DNA from: Anaerolineales bacterium
Lineage (GTDB): Bacteria; Chloroflexota; Anaerolineae; Anaerolineales; UBA11858
Length of the DNA: 35,012 bases
Direction: 5' to 3'
Assembly: GCA_024763275.1 (NCBI GenBank)
Contig: JANTFT010000025.1
Coordinates: forward strand, 1-35,012
In this document: in pieces, positions 16,011 through 24,060 of the stretch
Layout: the number at the start of each line of letters is the position of its first letter
Numbering within the stretch: the first letter of the stretch is position 1
Made by a program: the position numbers and the translations under genes
Notes under the pieces: model-generated
Seen by the model: the letters and a program-made list of their open reading frames with translations, nothing else
What the model was told of the DNA's origin: nothing
Databases searched by the model: none

Positions 16011-17825
16011 ATGGGATTTTTCTCGAATTTAGACACCGAAGCCTATGACCGGGAGTACAGCGACCGGGAGCTGCTCAGGCGGATAAGCATTTATCTCAAG
16101 CCGCATCTGGGTAAGCTGGTCTGGATCGGCCTGCTGCTGGTGATCATCGGGGCTGCCAGTGCCTCCCTGCCGCTGGTGATTTCCAGCAGCATTGACCGCC
16201 TAAATGTGGATCCCAATGACCGGCAGGTCTACCTGCTGATCGGCTTGATCCTGCTGGCAGCTCTGATCAACTGGGGAGGGAACTGGATTCGGCGGCGGCT
16301 GACAGTCCGAGTGGTTTCCACCATTGTGATGACCCTGCGGACGGATGCCTTTGAGTCCGCTGCCAGTCATGATCTTTCCTTTTATGATAGGTTTTCCTCC
16401 GGCCGGGTGGTCTCCCGGATAACCTCTGACACCCGCGAGTTCGGGAAGCTGATCGTCCTGATCACTGACCTGGGGGCTCAAATGGTCCAGGCGCTGATCC
16501 TGGGATATGTCCTGATCCGCCTGGAATACAGGCTTTTCCTTTACCTGCTGGCATTTTTGCCTGTTTTGTTCCTGATCTCCCGGGGATTCCGGAAAATTGC
16601 CCGCCAGGTGACCCGGGAGGGCATGAAGGCTATGGCCAAGGTCAATGCCACCATCAAGGAAACCATCAGCGGTATCGCTGTAGCCAAGAATTTCCGTCAG
16701 GAGCCAGAGATCTTTGAGAATTTCAACCAGGCTAACATGGAATCTTACCGGATTAATGTCCGCCGGGGTTTTGTGCTTTCGCTGGTATTTCCGACATTGA
16801 ACGTTCTGGGAGGTGTCGGGACGGCTGTGTTGGTCTATGTGGGCGGCTTGTCCGCCGCCCGGGGATGGGTGACGATAGGATCCTGGTACCTTTTTGTGGT
16901 AGGCCTGGACCGCTTTTTCTTTCCGGTATTGAACCTGGCTTCCTTCTGGGCCCAGGTCCAGGCGGGGTTGGCGGCTGCGGAGCGCGTTTATGCTCTGATC
17001 GATGCGGATCCGGCAGTGGTGCAGACCGGCAGCATCATCCCGGCGCGGCTGAGGGGCGGTATCCAGATCAAGAGGCTGAATTTCCGCTACAGCGAAAATG
17101 AGTGGGTTTTCAGGAATTTCAATCTGGACATCAGCCCCGGGGAAAGCATTGCTCTGGTCGGTCATACCGGATCCGGGAAATCATCCCTCGCCAAGCTGAT
17201 CGCCCGCTTCTATGAGTTCCAATCCGGGGAGATCCTGGTGGATGATTACAACATCCGCGATCTGGATTTGACCGCCTACCGCAAGCAGCTGGGGATTATC
17301 TCTCAGACCCCATTTCTGTTCTCAGGCACAGTGGCGGAAAATATCCAGTATGCCTGCGCTGATCGCGACCTGGAGGATATCATCCGTCTGGCCAACAAGA
17401 TTGGGAACGGGGAATGGTTGGAAACCCTCCCGGATGGGCTGGATACGGAAGTGGGGGAGCGGGGAGGCCAGCTGTCGATGGGCCAGCGCCAGCTGGTAGC
17501 TCTGCTGCGGGTGCTGATCCAGAATCCGGCCATCTTTATCCTCGACGAAGCCACGGCCAGTATAGATCCCTTTACGGAACGGCAGATTCAGCAGGCCCTG
17601 GACCTGATCCTGCAGGACAGCACCAGCATATTGATCGCCCACCGCCTGTCAACCGTTAAATCCGCGGATCGGATCCTTGTGCTGCGGGAGGGAAAGATCA
17701 TCGAGGAAGGGACCCACACCTCCCTGCTGGAGGGAGGGGGGCATTATTCTCAGCTCTACAACACCTACTTCCGGCATCAGAGCCTGGATTATGTGGAGCA
17801 GAGCGGCCGGCTGCTGGAAAAATAA
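16011..17825 (+). CDS. ABC exporter half-transporter, subunit with canonical Walker B
   Basis: Partner half of 604 residues with the same layout: membrane domain (about 35-325) and nucleotide-binding domain. Walker A GHTGSGKS (384-391), Q-loop SQT near 432, X-loop EVGERG (480-485), Walker B IFILDE with the normal catalytic Glu513, H-loop His544. The signature is LSMGQ (488-492) instead of LSGGQ. Since this signature pairs with the neighbour's Walker A/B, both defects fall in the same composite ATP site, and the other site is intact. Known heterodimeric exporters follow that plan. Substrate (lipid, peptide or drug) cannot be told. Last gene of the operon. Confidence 0.95.
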   Translation: MGFFSNLDTEAYDREYSDRELLRRISIYLKPHLGKLVWIGLLLVIIGAASASLPLVISSSIDRLNVDPNDRQVYLLIGLILLAALINWGGNWIRRRLTVRVVSTIVMTLRTDAFESAASHDLSFYDRFSSGRVVSRITSDTREFGKLIVLITDLGAQMVQALILGYVLIRLEYRLFLYLLAFLPVLFLISRGFRKIARQVTREGMKAMAKVNATIKETISGIAVAKNFRQEPEIFENFNQANMESYRINVRRGFVLSLVFPTLNVLGGVGTAVLVYVGGLSAARGWVTIGSWYLFVVGLDRFFFPVLNLASFWAQVQAGLAAAERVYALIDADPAVVQTGSIIPARLRGGIQIKRLNFRYSENEWVFRNFNLDISPGESIALVGHTGSGKSSLAKLIARFYEFQSGEILVDDYNIRDLDLTAYRKQLGIISQTPFLFSGTVAENIQYACADRDLEDIIRLANKIGNGEWLETLPDGLDTEVGERGGQLSMGQRQLVALLRVLIQNPAIFILDEATASIDPFTERQIQQALDLILQDSTSILIAHRLSTVKSADRILVLREGKIIEEGTHTSLLEGGGHYSQLYNTYFRHQSLDYVEQSGRLLEK

Positions 17826-17866
17826 AAAAAAGGACGAGTTCCTTATAAATGACTCGTCCTTTTTTT
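17825..17866. terminator. Bidirectional terminator between the ABC operon and the aminopeptidase gene
   Basis: AAAAAAAGGACGAGT (17825-17839) pairs perfectly with ACTCGTCCTTTTTTT (17852-17866) around a 12-nt AT-rich loop. Each transcript gets a run of U. Confidence 0.95.
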
Positions 17867-17881
17867 GCATCCTGGGTTATT

Positions 17882-18985
17882 CTAGATCATGAATTTCCCG
17901 TCTTTGTAAAGCAATTCCCCATCCACCCGGATCTCGCTGTCCTCCCGGACATCGCAGATCATGTCCCAGTGGATCGCTGAGACATTCTTGCTGCCGGTTT
18001 CCGGGTAGCCTGCGCCCAGTGCCATGTGGAAGGAGCCCCCGATCTTTTCGTCATAGAGGATGTTCTTTGTGAATTTCTGGATGCCGTAATTGGTACCGAT
18101 GGCAAATTCGCCCAGGTAGCGGGCGCCTTCATCGCTGTCCAGCATTGCCAGCAGGAACTCCTCGTTCTTTTCAGCTGTAGCTTTGATCACTTTGCCGTCC
18201 TTGAACTCCAGGCGGATGCCATCGACTTCTTTACCCTGTTCAATGGCCGGGTAGGTGTATTTCACCCAGCCATTGGCGGAATCTTCCACCGGCCCGGTGA
18301 AAACCTCGCCGCTGGGCATATTGTGGGTCCCGTCAGAATTGATGAAAGTGCGCCCTTCGATGGATAGGGTCAGATCAGCGTTAGGACTTTTGACCGTGAC
18401 CTGTTTCTTGCCTTTCAGCCAGTCGACAACTACCTGCTGTTCGTCGTGGATCCTCTGCCATTCAGCTGTCGGGTCTTCTTTGTCACAGTAGGTGGCACCG
18501 TACACGAAATCCTCGTACTCGCTCAGACTCATGTCAGCGTCCTGAGCAAAAGCCGGGCAGGGGAAGTTGGTGAGAGTCCAGCGCAGATCCCCGGCTGCAG
18601 ACCGATCCATATAGATCTTCATCAGCTCCTGGCGAGCCTGTCCCTGGAGCTGCTGCTTTTTCGGGTCAATCCCGGAGAGGTGGTGGGTGTTCCCGAAGGC
18701 TCTCAGGGCGATCAGCACATCCACTTCCTGATAGAGCATTTTGGCTGCTGGCGAGATCCAGGAGAGCTGGTCATCGCTGGCGTATTTAAGACTGTATTCA
18801 GCGATATCATCGGAACCCAGCAGTATCTGTGGATATCCGCCTGCTTCCAGCACTGCCCGGAGTACCTCACTCACCAGAGGCTCTGAGACCAGATGTCCGG
18901 AGATCAAGACCCACTCCTTGGGCTGGACCTTGACAGAATAGTTGACGAGCAGGTCGGCTAAATTTTTTACGCGGGGGTCTTTCAT
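17882..18985 (-). CDS. Aminopeptidase, M29 family
   Basis: Cobalt/zinc-dependent leucyl-type aminopeptidase of the thermophilic M29 family, 367 residues (usual length 360-410). Metal ligands of the family are visible: Glu227 in GEVFTGP, Glu293 in GEFAIGTN, His320 in GSFHMALG, and His339/Asp341 in AIHWDMI. No signal peptide, so cytoplasmic peptide turnover is expected. ATG 18985 has AGAGGTG 7 nt upstream. It is the gene downstream of rsmA on the same strand with a 40-nt gap, so the two may share a transcript in part; it ends in the shared bidirectional terminator. Confidence 0.95.
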   Translation of the reverse strand: MKDPRVKNLADLLVNYSVKVQPKEWVLISGHLVSEPLVSEVLRAVLEAGGYPQILLGSDDIAEYSLKYASDDQLSWISPAAKMLYQEVDVLIALRAFGNTHHLSGIDPKKQQLQGQARQELMKIYMDRSAAGDLRWTLTNFPCPAFAQDADMSLSEYEDFVYGATYCDKEDPTAEWQRIHDEQQVVVDWLKGKKQVTVKSPNADLTLSIEGRTFINSDGTHNMPSGEVFTGPVEDSANGWVKYTYPAIEQGKEVDGIRLEFKDGKVIKATAEKNEEFLLAMLDSDEGARYLGEFAIGTNYGIQKFTKNILYDEKIGGSFHMALGAGYPETGSKNVSAIHWDMICDVREDSEIRVDGELLYKDGKFMI

Positions 18986-19025
18986 CTTTTTTCACCTCTT
19001 GTGATAGAAGTTAATTATGAACTTT

Positions 19026-19862
19026 TCAAATCTTATCATACCAGATGGCAAGTTCAAGCCATTCCTCCAGGGCGAGGGTCTCCGCCCTGCGGCGGGGATC
19101 GATCCCAGCCTTGTCCAGCAGTTCCTCCGTTTTATCGGGAGGCCAGCCCAGACCTTTGGAGAGAGAATTGCGGAGGGTTTTCCGGTTGTGGGTAAAGCCG
19201 GCCTTGACAACCTTGAAGAAATTCTCCCGTTGGGGCTCCGGCAGGAGAGGTTGAGGATGAAGGTCAATTCTGATCACCGCTGAATCCACTTTGGGGGGAG
19301 GATAGAACGCCCCGGCAGGGATGCGCATCTCCAGGCTGGGATCTCCGTACATCCTGACGCTGAGCGCCAGCAGGCTTAATTTTCCGGAATGGGCGCAGAT
19401 CCGCCGGGCAACCTCGTATTGAACCGTCAGGACAATTTCCCGGGGTTTGTACTCAGCTTCCAGCAGATTCCGGATGATTCGGGATGTGATATAGTAGGGA
19501 ATGTTGGCAACCACCAGATAGCCATTCTCCTGGATCAGGCTGGCCGGGTCCAGCTGCAGGATGTCCCCCTGGATCAGGCTGATATTCTGGTAGGAAGCCA
19601 GGAGCTCCTCCAATATGGGAATAAAACGCCTGTCGAGTTCAACGGCTGTCACCGCCCGGGCTGAATTTGCCAGCTGAGCTGTCAGGTGTCCCAGGCCGGC
19701 ACCAATTTCCAGGACAGTGTCCTTCCCGGTGACTCCCGCTATTCGGACGATCTTTTCAAGGATGGCAGGGTCGGTCAGGAAATTCTGTCCCAGGTTTTTA
19801 TCCGGACGCAGGTGATAACGGTTGAGGATAGCCGTGATGGAACGATCTGGTGATGGATTCAT
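19026..19862 (-). CDS. rsmA: 16S rRNA (adenine(1518)-N6/adenine(1519)-N6)-dimethyltransferase
   Basis: Dimethylates two adjacent adenines in the 3'-terminal hairpin of 16S rRNA (KsgA). The 278-residue protein has the SAM loop LEIGAGLGHLT (about 51-61), the acidic ribose-binding VELD at 74-77, and the catalytic motif NIPYY at 120-124, plus the RsmA N-terminal NLGQNFL at 23-29 and the C-terminal FTHNRKTLRNSL. Start ATG 19862 fits the family. There is no Shine-Dalgarno; an extended -10 box ends 8 nt before the ATG, so the mRNA is probably leaderless. Confidence 0.97.
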   Translation of the reverse strand: MNPSPDRSITAILNRYHLRPDKNLGQNFLTDPAILEKIVRIAGVTGKDTVLEIGAGLGHLTAQLANSARAVTAVELDRRFIPILEELLASYQNISLIQGDILQLDPASLIQENGYLVVANIPYYITSRIIRNLLEAEYKPREIVLTVQYEVARRICAHSGKLSLLALSVRMYGDPSLEMRIPAGAFYPPPKVDSAVIRIDLHPQPLLPEPQRENFFKVVKAGFTHNRKTLRNSLSKGLGWPPDKTEELLDKAGIDPRRRAETLALEEWLELAIWYDKI

Positions 19863-19870
19863 GTGCTGGG

Positions 19871-19879
19871 ATTATAACA
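19871..19879 (-). promoter_or_regulatory. Extended -10 promoter giving a leaderless rsmA mRNA
   Basis: On the minus strand TGT-TATAAT (19879-19871). Transcription is expected to start 6-8 nt further, at about 19863-19865, within one or two bases of the ATG at 19862. No other ribosome binding site exists in front of the gene. Confidence 0.6.
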
Positions 19880-19982
19880 AGGTTTGCCCGGGATAGGAGG
19901 AGTGGGTGCGGTCCTGCGGGACGCCCCCAGAGCATTGGATTGACAACGAACCATTCAGTTAAGAAGGGGATGATTACGAACT

Positions 19983-21230
19983 ATGACTGACCAATACCCG
20001 CCACCCATCGACGGTACAGTGCCCGGCTCCTGGGCACAGACAACTGTTACCGAACGCCTGCCGGAGATTACCCGCCGGGTAATAACGGAAAATCAATTCC
20101 CTGATTCCGTTGAAGAAAGACTGATCCGGCTTGTATCAGAAATCCAGGAGGGGAGCATTCGTTCCCTTGAGGACCAGGGTGCGCCTGACCAGGTGGACTG
20201 GGAAGGATATATCGAGCCCTACTTGGGAAAAAGCTGGCTGGAGGTACCCTGGCTTTTTGCGGAGCATTATTTTTACCGCCGGATCATGGAGGCGGTGGAT
20301 TATTTCCAGCTGGGGTTGGATCCCTATGCCTATCAAAAGAATCAGGGACTTGAAAGATCCAGCCGGGATGTGGGAGCACTGGCGGTCTTCCTGGCAGAGG
20401 GGCGGAAAGATCCTCTCCAGAGGATAGAGACTTTTCGGGAGGGCCTGTATTTTTCCCTGTGGGGCAATCAGGCGGATCTAAGCCTGTGGCCGGCTGGCAG
20501 TGCCGATGACCCCAGACATCATTCGCGGGATACCCTCCAGGAACACCTGCTGGCCGATGACAGTCAGCTGATGATCAGCAGTGTGTTCTGGGATGATCAA
20601 CCAGCGTCCCGGATGGACATCCTGCTTGATAATGCCGGGTTTGAGCTGGTGGCAGACCTGGGGTTGGCGGATATTGCCCTCGGTCTTGGCCTGGCTGAGA
20701 CCCTGGTCCTGCACGTCAAAGCCCATCCAACTTATGTCTCAGATGTGATTCTTCCAGACCTTGAGGCGACCGTTGCCTTTCTGTCTTCCTCACCGGATCC
20801 GGCGACGCGTGAGTTCGGGGAGCGTTTAACGGCCTATCGGGAGGAGGGAAGGCTTCTGGTCCGGGAAAGTTTTTTCTGGAATTCTCCCCTGGCAATGTGG
20901 GAGCTCCCGGATGAGTTGCGGGGAGAATGGCAGCACTCCTCTCTGTTGATCAGCAAAGGGGACGCCAATTACCGCCGGGTACTGGGTGACCGCCAGTGGG
21001 ATTTCACCCTGCCGTTTTCTGAGATCGTGGATTTCCTGCCTGCCCCGCTGGCCGCTTTGAGGACCCTGAAGGCAGAGCTGGCGGTTGGCCTGACGCTGGA
21101 TCGAATCCAGGAGATCTATAATCAAGACCGGAACTGGATGGTAGATGGCAAATGGGGGGTGATCCATTTCGCGCCGGGTCCTGAAAGAGGATCAGCGGGT
21201 AGAGCCCCGGCGGATTCCTCATCTTTCTAA
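19983..21230 (+). CDS. DUF89 / ARMT1-like metal-dependent phosphatase family protein
   Basis: A 415-residue protein with the DUF89 metal-binding core: DN at 216-217 (LLDNAGFELVADLGLAD), and KGDANYRR with D327 and N329, then LRTLKAELAVGL near 360. Relatives are metabolite damage-control phosphatases acting on sugar phosphates and adducts; the human ARMT1 name reflects a once-claimed carboxyl methyltransferase activity. The substrate here is not predictable. It is transcribed divergently from rsmA and convergent with the DUF348/G5/3D gene, from which it is separated by only 21 nt without a clear terminator. The C-terminal 20 residues are low complexity. Confidence 0.88.
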   Translation: MTDQYPPPIDGTVPGSWAQTTVTERLPEITRRVITENQFPDSVEERLIRLVSEIQEGSIRSLEDQGAPDQVDWEGYIEPYLGKSWLEVPWLFAEHYFYRRIMEAVDYFQLGLDPYAYQKNQGLERSSRDVGALAVFLAEGRKDPLQRIETFREGLYFSLWGNQADLSLWPAGSADDPRHHSRDTLQEHLLADDSQLMISSVFWDDQPASRMDILLDNAGFELVADLGLADIALGLGLAETLVLHVKAHPTYVSDVILPDLEATVAFLSSSPDPATREFGERLTAYREEGRLLVRESFFWNSPLAMWELPDELRGEWQHSSLLISKGDANYRRVLGDRQWDFTLPFSEIVDFLPAPLAALRTLKAELAVGLTLDRIQEIYNQDRNWMVDGKWGVIHFAPGPERGSAGRAPADSSSF

Positions 21231-21251
21231 AACTAGACCGGCGAGGGAAGT

Positions 21252-22655
21252 TCAGTAAAGCACGTACATGATATTCTCAGGAGGGGGAGCGGGCGCCAGG
21301 AAATATACCTCCACATTCTGGCTCCAGGGCACATAGTTCTTGGCTTTGTAGCCCAGATCGACCCAGTTATTGCTCCAGGGCACACCGCCCCCCACATCCT
21401 CGATGGAAGCGAATCCATACCCCGGGATGTAGACCCTCATACCTTTCATGTAGCGGTACCATTCCAGGCGGACCGCGATAACTCCCTGCCTCAGGTCGGC
21501 ACCACTGGCTGTGTAGGTTTTACAGCCTTCGCAGTTCTCGTTGTAGGAAGTGGCGTAGGCGGTGATCTTCCGCCAGTAGGTAATCTGGCCATCAGGCGTA
21601 TTAGCGGTGCGGATCTTGATTTGGGTCCCGTAGCCGATGATTCGCGGGCTGGGCTCCTTCAACACCCACTCCTTTTCCAGCTCCCGGGCCACTTCCCGGC
21701 CGTTTTCATAGGTAATCCGGATCCGCTGAGCGGACAGGCCGTATTCTCCACCGTTAAGGATGGCCAGCTGGTCGAGCTCCAGATCGTCTGCGGGCTGATA
21801 TTCACTGCTGAACTGGATCTTTTCCTGGTTGAGCAGCACTTCTTCCCGAACTCTGATGACCTGGACCTGCCGGTCCTCAGGCAGGGATTGGTCCTCTGCC
21901 GGGATGCTGTAGTCCAACCCCTGGAGGGGGATACCTCCCTGCGCCAGAGCGGCTCCAATTGTCTCAGCTGAGGTACGGATGGTGATGGTTCGGTCTGCCA
22001 GGTGAACCTGGAGAGGTTCTGCCCGGATCAATTCCACAGTGATCGCTGAGCCATTCAGGGGAGTATCCAGCGGTCTCGAAAGCTGATCGGCTTTGAAGAT
22101 CTCAATGCCTTGTTCTGCGAGGGCATCAGCCAGAGTGTCTTCAGCGGAGGTGAATTCCAGCCTGCCAGCTTCTGTGATCAGAGTTACCGGGGTGCCCCGC
22201 AGCACCTGCAGCTGGTATTCCCGGCCTGGTGCCAGCTGGAGGTTTCCCCGGTAAGGGCTTCCATTGATCAGCAGGCGATCCTTGGGGAAGAGCAGCAGTC
22301 CGGCTTTCAGAAGGACATTTTCTGGACGGCGCTCGGCTGTCCGGATAGAGATGGTTTTACCATCAGCCTGGATCTCAATCAGGTTGGAGGTGGCCAGATA
22401 AATGGTTTCCCCGTCCCGTAAAAGGCTTTCCAGGGGTGGGGATACCAGCTCCTCAGGGGTAACTGGCAGTTCCTGCTCTTTCAGGGCACCTTCTACGGTC
22501 AGGGCCCAGGTGCTGATCTGCTGTTTTTCCCCGTTGACTATCAGGGTGACCTGTTTGTGAAGGCTGAGGGTGACCAGGAACAGGCCCAGGGCAGCCAGCA
22601 GCCCGGCGCTGAGTTTATAAAGAAGGGGATTCTCTAGCAGGGAGCGAATTTTCAT
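21252..22655 (-). CDS. DUF348/G5/3D-domain cell-surface protein (YabE/Rpf-like)
   Basis: A 467-residue envelope protein: an N-terminal membrane anchor (about residues 13-32), four consecutive DUF348-type repeats (about 35-285, each carrying a TxxxALxxxGI element), a G5 domain (about 290-365), and a C-terminal 3D domain (about 375-460, TASGADLRQGVIAV, RVYIPGYGFASIEDVGG, NWVDLGY). 3D/G5 proteins are muralytic or peptidoglycan-binding factors. Of the three conserved aspartates of the 3D domain, the last two are present, but the first (AVDP in relatives) reads AVRL here. The start at ATG 22655 is favoured because the open frame further upstream runs antisense-free through the SRP RNA gene and its terminator and so cannot be real coding sequence. 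Ribosome binding site is weak. Confidence 0.85.
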   Translation of the reverse strand: MKIRSLLENPLLYKLSAGLLAALGLFLVTLSLHKQVTLIVNGEKQQISTWALTVEGALKEQELPVTPEELVSPPLESLLRDGETIYLATSNLIEIQADGKTISIRTAERRPENVLLKAGLLLFPKDRLLINGSPYRGNLQLAPGREYQLQVLRGTPVTLITEAGRLEFTSAEDTLADALAEQGIEIFKADQLSRPLDTPLNGSAITVELIRAEPLQVHLADRTITIRTSAETIGAALAQGGIPLQGLDYSIPAEDQSLPEDRQVQVIRVREEVLLNQEKIQFSSEYQPADDLELDQLAILNGGEYGLSAQRIRITYENGREVARELEKEWVLKEPSPRIIGYGTQIKIRTANTPDGQITYWRKITAYATSYNENCEGCKTYTASGADLRQGVIAVRLEWYRYMKGMRVYIPGYGFASIEDVGGGVPWSNNWVDLGYKAKNYVPWSQNVEVYFLAPAPPPENIMYVLY

Positions 22656-22679
22656 GGCTTTCTGGTGGATCAACATAGG

Positions 22680-22794
22680 AAAAAAGCCTCGGGCAGGCAC
22701 CCCGGCGGCACCCAGAGGTCCCTCCTTAGTGCTGCTTCCTTTCGGACCTGACACGGTTCGCAGGGTTCTGCCGCGCCGGACCCACCCGAAGCTC
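22680..22794 (-). ncRNA. ffs: Signal recognition particle RNA (small bacterial type) with its terminator
   Basis: The minus strand contains the invariant SRP domain IV core TCAGGTCCGAAAGGAAGCAG (20 nt, in the middle of the gene). The ends pair: GCTTCGGG at 22792-22785 with CCCGAGGC at 22693-22686, and GCGGCA pairs with TGCCGC inside. The 3' end runs into TTTTTT (22685-22680), which together with the closing stem makes a terminator. About 107-109 nt, close to the 4.5S size. SRP RNA scaffolds Ffh for co-translational membrane targeting. Confidence 0.95.
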
Positions 22795-22800
22795 GTGGGC

Positions 22801-22829
22801 ATGATACCAAAGCCGGTCAGGCATGTCAA
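22801..22829 (-). promoter_or_regulatory. Promoter of the SRP RNA gene
   Basis: TTGACA (22829-22824), 17-bp spacer, TATCAT (22806-22801) preceded by TGG. The start of transcription falls at about 22794, matching the RNA 5' end inferred from end pairing. Confidence 0.88.
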
Positions 22830-22890
22830 TAAAGGGTTCAGTTGGCATTAAATCAGGCTGAAAGGACATCGTGGAGCTGACCTGGAAACC

Positions 22891-23178
22891 TCAGGGTGAT
22901 TTACGGGAGTTCTTATTGAGGGTCAAACGCTGGATGGCCACGCCTCCCACGATGATGATCAGGATCACGCCTGCGCCAAGGATGAGTCCTTCGGTGTCAC
23001 CTGAAGGCAGAACTGGCTCTCCGTTGGCATACACCTGGGTTGGGGTAGGCGTAGGGGAAGGATCGGCCTGCAGGGTGGCCGACCTGGTGGGCAAGCTTAA
23101 ACCTGCTAGGGCGACAAATACCAGCAGGCTGATCGCGATTACAACTTGGCGGGAGGTGTTTTTCAAAATGGATCTCAT
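22891..23178 (-). CDS. Small secreted or bitopic membrane protein with PT-rich linker
   Basis: A 95-residue unknown protein: positively charged N terminus, hydrophobic helix about residues 12-30 (signal peptide or anchor), a low-complexity linker ADPSPTPTPTQ at 39-49, then a second hydrophobic helix about 65-84 and a basic tail (LTLNKNSRKSP). Architecture is that of a cell-surface stub or sorting-signal-like protein. Pro-Thr linkers of this kind are frequent in Anaerolineae surface proteins, which I use only as a hint to taxonomy. AAGGA lies about 12 nt upstream of the ATG, a little far. Confidence 0.65.
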   Translation of the reverse strand: MRSILKNTSRQVVIAISLLVFVALAGLSLPTRSATLQADPSPTPTPTQVYANGEPVLPSGDTEGLILGAGVILIIIVGGVAIQRLTLNKNSRKSP

Positions 23179-23293
23179 GCAGGTTATCGTCCTTTACCAG
23201 GGGTATTATACCCTAAACTGCGTGGCCTGCTTTCCCCTGCATATCCCCAGTGAGAACTGGTTCTGGAGTGGGGGAAGGGAATGTGATGTCCCT

Positions 23294-23324
23294 TAAAAAC
23301 AAACGCCCAGCTGAGACTGAGCGT
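23294..23324 (-). terminator. Terminator of the tRNA-Ser gene
   Basis: Minus strand: ACGCTCAG (23324-23317) pairs with CTGGGCGT (23310-23303) with one T-G wobble, loop of 6 nt, followed by TTGTTTTTA. Confidence 0.8.
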
Positions 23325-23330
23325 AGAAGG

Positions 23331-23417
23331 CGGAGGGGGTGGGATTCGAACCCACGATTCCGTGAGGAATACGCGCTCTCCAAGCGCGCGCACTAGGCCA
23401 GACTATGCGACCCCTCC
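23331..23417 (-). tRNA. tRNA-Ser (anticodon GGA)
   Basis: Acceptor GGAGGGG (23417-23411) pairs with CCCCTCC (23338-23332); discriminator G at 23331. Anticodon arm CGCGC-TTGGAGA-GCGCG gives anticodon GGA (23381-23379). A long variable arm (ATTCC-TCAC-GGAAT) and GTGGG-TTCGAAT-CCCAC T arm confirm a class II serine tRNA. After the discriminator the DNA reads CCT, so the terminal A of CCA is not encoded and the CCA enzyme at 12.1 kb would be needed. Confidence 0.97.
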
Positions 23418-23437
23418 AAATTTATTTTGCGGATGAG

Positions 23438-23466
23438 ATTATACCAAACGGGAGGTTAGCTGGCAA
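23438..23466 (-). promoter_or_regulatory. Promoter of tRNA-Ser
   Basis: TTGCCA (23466-23461), 17-bp spacer, TATAAT (23443-23438) preceded by TTGG. The tRNA begins 20 nt downstream of the -10 box. Confidence 0.85.
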
Positions 23467-23561
23467 CTGACCCGCTCAACCGTAAGCTGTGGTGAACCAC
23501 GATCCTCAACCCGGGCAGTTGTGTTAAACTTAATGGACAGCTTGAAGGGAAGCGACCTGCC

Positions 23562-24056
23562 ATGGAATCGACATCAAGAATGCCAGTTTACCTGTCAGTA
23601 GGATCCAACTTGGGCGACAGGCAAGCCAACCTGGAAGCCATCCGTTCCGCTCTGCCGCCTGAGGTAGAAGTCCTCCAGGCTTCCGCGATTTACAAGACCG
23701 AACCCTGGGGATATACAGACCAGCCTGATTTCCTGAATCAGGTACTGCTGGTTGGGACCAGCCTGGCTCCCTGGGCCCTGCTGGCTTACTTGAAAGGTAT
23801 CGAACAGGCGCTCGGCCGGGAACCAGGCATTCGCTTTGGGCCGCGCCTGGTGGATATCGATATCATCTTCTACGATGACCTGATCCTCCAGGAGGAGGAG
23901 CTGACCATCCCCCATCCCCGCTTCCAGGAGCGGGCTTTTGTGCTGGTGCCGCTGGCGGAAATTTCTCCTGATCTGCTGATACCCGGTTCGGATCAGACAG
24001 CGGCCGACCTTCTGAAAGGTCTGGATACAACCGGGGTTGAGCTCTACCAGGAATAA
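23562..24056 (+). CDS. folK: 2-amino-4-hydroxy-6-hydroxymethyldihydropteridine diphosphokinase
   Basis: HPPK, which transfers pyrophosphate from ATP to the pterin in folate synthesis. The 164-residue protein contains VYLSVGSNLGDRQANL (about 9-24), the pterin-binding YKTEPWGYTDQPDFLNQV (about 44-61), and the catalytic stretch RFGPRLVDIDIIFYDD (about 91-106) followed by PHPRFQERAFVLVPLAEI. Two start codons are possible, 23562 and 23580; the first has AAGGGA about 11 nt upstream. No other folate gene is adjacent. The next gene starts 4 nt after its stop and three membrane genes follow with overlaps, so folK leads a four-gene transcript. Confidence 0.96.
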   Translation: MESTSRMPVYLSVGSNLGDRQANLEAIRSALPPEVEVLQASAIYKTEPWGYTDQPDFLNQVLLVGTSLAPWALLAYLKGIEQALGREPGIRFGPRLVDIDIIFYDDLILQEEELTIPHPRFQERAFVLVPLAEISPDLLIPGSDQTAADLLKGLDTTGVELYQE

Positions 24057-24060
24057 AGCT

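Noticed and set aside
16200-17165. 321-codon minus-strand open frame inside the second ABC subunit gene
   Set aside because: High GC and codon bias of the real plus-strand gene leave the opposite frame open; composition (Gln/Asp/Pro/His) is typical of a shadow.
19880-19982. Shared regulatory site between rsmA and the DUF89 gene
   Set aside because: No second promoter or recognisable operator seen in this short divergent gap, apart from the rsmA -10 box.
22656-22829. N-terminal extension of the DUF348/G5/3D gene
   Set aside because: The extension would be translated from the SRP RNA sequence and its terminator; the true start lies downstream of the terminator.
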